Under the pieces are notes generated by a model. That model had not been told where the DNA came from and did no database searches. It worked only from the letters and a program-made list of their open reading frames with translations. Of a stretch of 13,602 nt of DNA, positions 12,521 through 13,602 are shown piece by piece. Position numbers and translations under genes: made by a program. Numbering within the stretch: position 1 is the first letter of the stretch; the number at the start of each line of letters is the position of its first letter. The stretch is from an uncultured Candidatus Berkelbacteria bacterium (GTDB lineage Bacteria; Patescibacteriota; UBA1384; CAILIB01), in assembly GCA_937895715.1 (NCBI GenBank), contig CALBLZ010000150.1, positions 1-13,602 of the forward strand, in the 5' to 3' direction.

Positions 12521-12560
12521 ATAGTTATCAACATGTGGATAGCGTTGGGGATAGTTATTA
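12521..12560. promoter_or_regulatory. DnaA-box-like palindrome and direct repeat upstream of the sixth pilin-like gene
   Basis: An imperfect 18-bp palindrome (12525-12542) centred on ACATGT consists of TTATCAACA on the left and TGTGGATAG on the right. The right half read on the minus strand is CTATCCACA, one base off the DnaA consensus TTATCCACA; the left half differs by one base in the other orientation. ATAGTTATCA (12521-12530) recurs as ATAGTTATTA (12551-12560), 30 bp downstream. The surrounding 12434-12594 is otherwise AT-rich, gene-free and ends in the -10 box below. Either DnaA binding sites or a repressor/activator operator. Confidence 0.35.
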
Positions 12561-12582
12561 TGCCCCCCTGGTAAAGATGTCG

Positions 12583-12588
12583 TATACT
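12583..12588 (+). promoter_or_regulatory. -10 box for the sixth pilin-like gene (leaderless type)
   Basis: TATACT, a 6-nt gap (GACTGT), then ATG 12595. No clear -35 and no TGn extension, so activation by a factor bound at the upstream repeats is possible. Confidence 0.5.
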
Positions 12589-12594
12589 GACTGT

Positions 12595-12963
12595 ATGCGC
12601 ATTACCTTCCCCAAGCTGTCCGACGCACTCTCCCGTGCTGTATGGGGCATTGCCATTGCAACTCCGGGTGGCAGTAGTCTTGCAGGGCCCCAGGTAAACA
12701 CGGTTCTCGACGGTATGACTATGCGGATTGTTGATTACCTCTCCCTGATCGCAGGAGCTGTTGCTATGATCTTTGTAATTTGGAATGGCATTCGGTACAT
12801 GCAGGCAGGTGGAGATACCAAAAAAGCCGAGGAGGCCCGCAAGGGACTCGTGGCGGCTGTAATTGGTGTTGTACTCCTCGTAGCTGTCCGATATATTATC
12901 GCTCTCTCTGTAGGAGCTGGTCAGATAACAGCAGGGACAGTAACCTCTCCGATCGGGTTTTAA
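12595..12963 (+). CDS. T4SS-pilin-like (TrbC/VirB2-type) membrane protein, paralog 6 (unlinked)
   Basis: 122 residues. An amphipathic or weak signal-like N terminus (1-30, with IAIATPGGSSLAG) precedes helix 1 (about 46-64, SLIAGAVAMIFVIWNG). The loop IRYMQAGGDTKKAEEARKG (66-84) carries the shared G-D-x-K-K and E-E-A-R motif, and helix 2 (about 85-105) ends VRYIIALSV. So it clearly belongs with the proteins at 8192, 8589 and 9082 but lies about 3 kb away, behind two unrelated minus-strand genes and the antiporter. The open frame extends upstream to 12457, but the 46 extra residues would cover the palindrome and the -10 box and lack helices or a signal; ATG 12595 is preferred. Convergent with the methyltransferase gene, 38 nt apart. 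Confidence 0.85.
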   Translation: MRITFPKLSDALSRAVWGIAIATPGGSSLAGPQVNTVLDGMTMRIVDYLSLIAGAVAMIFVIWNGIRYMQAGGDTKKAEEARKGLVAAVIGVVLLVAVRYIIALSVGAGQITAGTVTSPIGF

Positions 12964-13001
12964 TTTTGCCTACTTGGGACGTACCCAGGCATGGAAGATG
13001 G

Positions 13002-13602
13002 CTACCCCTCTTTAGACCAGTAGACCGACTCACCCGTCTGCACAACTTCTTTTCCTTCTGACTGCAGCAGTCCTACCGGCTGGTGGGCAACACTGCCGCC
13101 AAGCTTTTCACGAAGTACATCGTTGCATAGGCGGGTAATCGCCTGTGGGTAGAGCTCGGTTGCGTAAAAATTCATGAGGAACGCCGCCGGAGCAGCGCTA
13201 TAGAGTTCAGCAATATTTGTAAGCAGCTCAGGCAGATCATCGGCAAGGCGCCAGATTTCCCCCTTTGCTCCACGCCCGAAGGCTGGCGGATCAAGTAGAA
13301 TAATGTCGTATTTCGAGCCACGCTTTACTTCCCGCTGCACAAACTTACGAACATCATCCACAATCCAACGGATTGGCAGTTCCTCAAGTTCATTCCGGCG
13401 AGCGTTCTCACTCGCCCAATGCACGCTACCCTTTGCAGAATCAACGTGACAAACTGACGCGCCTGCGCGTGCAGCAACTGACGATGCAACCCCGGTATAC
13501 GCAAAGAGGTTAAGGACCTTAGTAGGGACACCTTTCTTGGTTCGTTCTTGGACAATCTTTTCAAGCCAGCTCCACTGGCTAGCCTGCTCAGGGAAGAATC
13601 CG
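13002..13602 (-). CDS. Class I SAM-dependent methyltransferase, RlmI/COG1092-like (5' end off-window)
   Basis: About 199 C-terminal residues are visible and the frame is open to the window edge. Reading from base 13601: GFFPEQASQWSWLE, then the SAM-binding motif VLNLFAYTGVASSVAARAG, the motif II acid in VCHVDSAKGSVHWASENARRN, and the catalytic-loop motif YDIILLDPPAFGRGAKGEIW. FAYTG and LDPPAF together are typical of the COG1092 group that includes the 23S rRNA cytosine-C5 methyltransferase RlmI. An N-terminal PUA domain, if present, would be beyond the edge, and the target base is not determined here. The GTG-initiated shorter frame at 13424 would cut away motif I, so it is not the real start. 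Convergent with the sixth pilin-like gene. Confidence 0.9.
   Translation of the reverse strand, partial: GFFPEQASQWSWLEKIVQERTKKGVPTKVLNLFAYTGVASSVAARAGASVCHVDSAKGSVHWASENARRNELEELPIRWIVDDVRKFVQREVKRGSKYDIILLDPPAFGRGAKGEIWRLADDLPELLTNIAELYSAAPAAFLMNFYATELYPQAITRLCNDVLREKLGGSVAHQPVGLLQSEGKEVVQTGESVYWSKEG

Noticed and set aside
12457..12594. N-terminal extension of the sixth pilin-like protein
   Set aside because: The extra 46 residues lack signal or helix features and cover the palindrome and the -10 box.
12970..12992. Hairpin TGCC...GGG/CCC...GGCA between convergent genes as a terminator
   Set aside because: Stem is interrupted and lacks a T-run on the plus strand; only a weak A/T tract on the other side. 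Not enough to call.
13002..13424. A complete 140-residue protein starting at GTG 13424
   Set aside because: The frame stays open to the window edge and the upstream part encodes the SAM-binding motif FAYTG, so the gene is a truncated longer methyltransferase.

Overview
The window looks like a chromosomal segment of a member of the Patescibacteria / Candidate Phyla Radiation, possibly a Saccharibacterium; this is inference. It rests on a tandem set of short two-helix membrane proteins of the TrbC/VirB2-like 'T4SS pilin' type that is common in those genomes, on very tight gene packing, and on a mostly hypothetical envelope gene content. The standard bacterial code fits: complete genes end in TAA, TAG or, once, TGA. 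No insertion sequence, integrase or CRISPR array was seen.

Layout. Bases 1-307 (-) hold the start of an rmlB-type dTDP-glucose 4,6-dehydratase. Bases 308-788 have no convincing protein gene. They contain a hairpin-dense stretch (327-500), a good sigma70-like promoter (591-619, +), and a repeat- and hairpin-rich leader before a tRNA-Arg(GCG) gene (789-864) with its own terminator. A GT-C-like polytopic membrane protein follows (969-2423, +), overlapping tail to tail with comF (2386-3000, -). A PMT-family mannosyltransferase (3041-4384, -) comes next.

Divergent from it is a compact plus-strand operon: Hsp20, GalU, a solute-binding lipoprotein, then four small pilin-like membrane proteins with gaps of about -4 to +8 nt. 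A fifth pilin-like gene (9082-9495) has its own strong promoter, strong ribosome binding site and terminator. On the minus strand are a DivIC/FtsB-like division protein and a CAP-domain secreted protein. A Kef/CPA2 cation:proton antiporter with an RCK domain (10667-12388, +) follows. A sixth pilin-like gene (12595-12963, +) lies behind a DnaA-box-like palindrome. The window ends in a truncated rRNA-type SAM methyltransferase (-).

Themes. Most of the cargo concerns the cell surface: sugar nucleotides (RmlB, GalU), lipid-linked glycosyl transfer (GT-C, PMT), a lipoprotein receptor, secreted and membrane proteins, and septation. The most interesting signals are two. First, the SBP plus pilin-paralog cluster looks like an undescribed surface apparatus. 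Second, several transcription-unit first genes share one architecture: a TATACT-like -10 box ending 6-7 nt before the start codon with no ribosome binding site, which suggests leaderless mRNAs.
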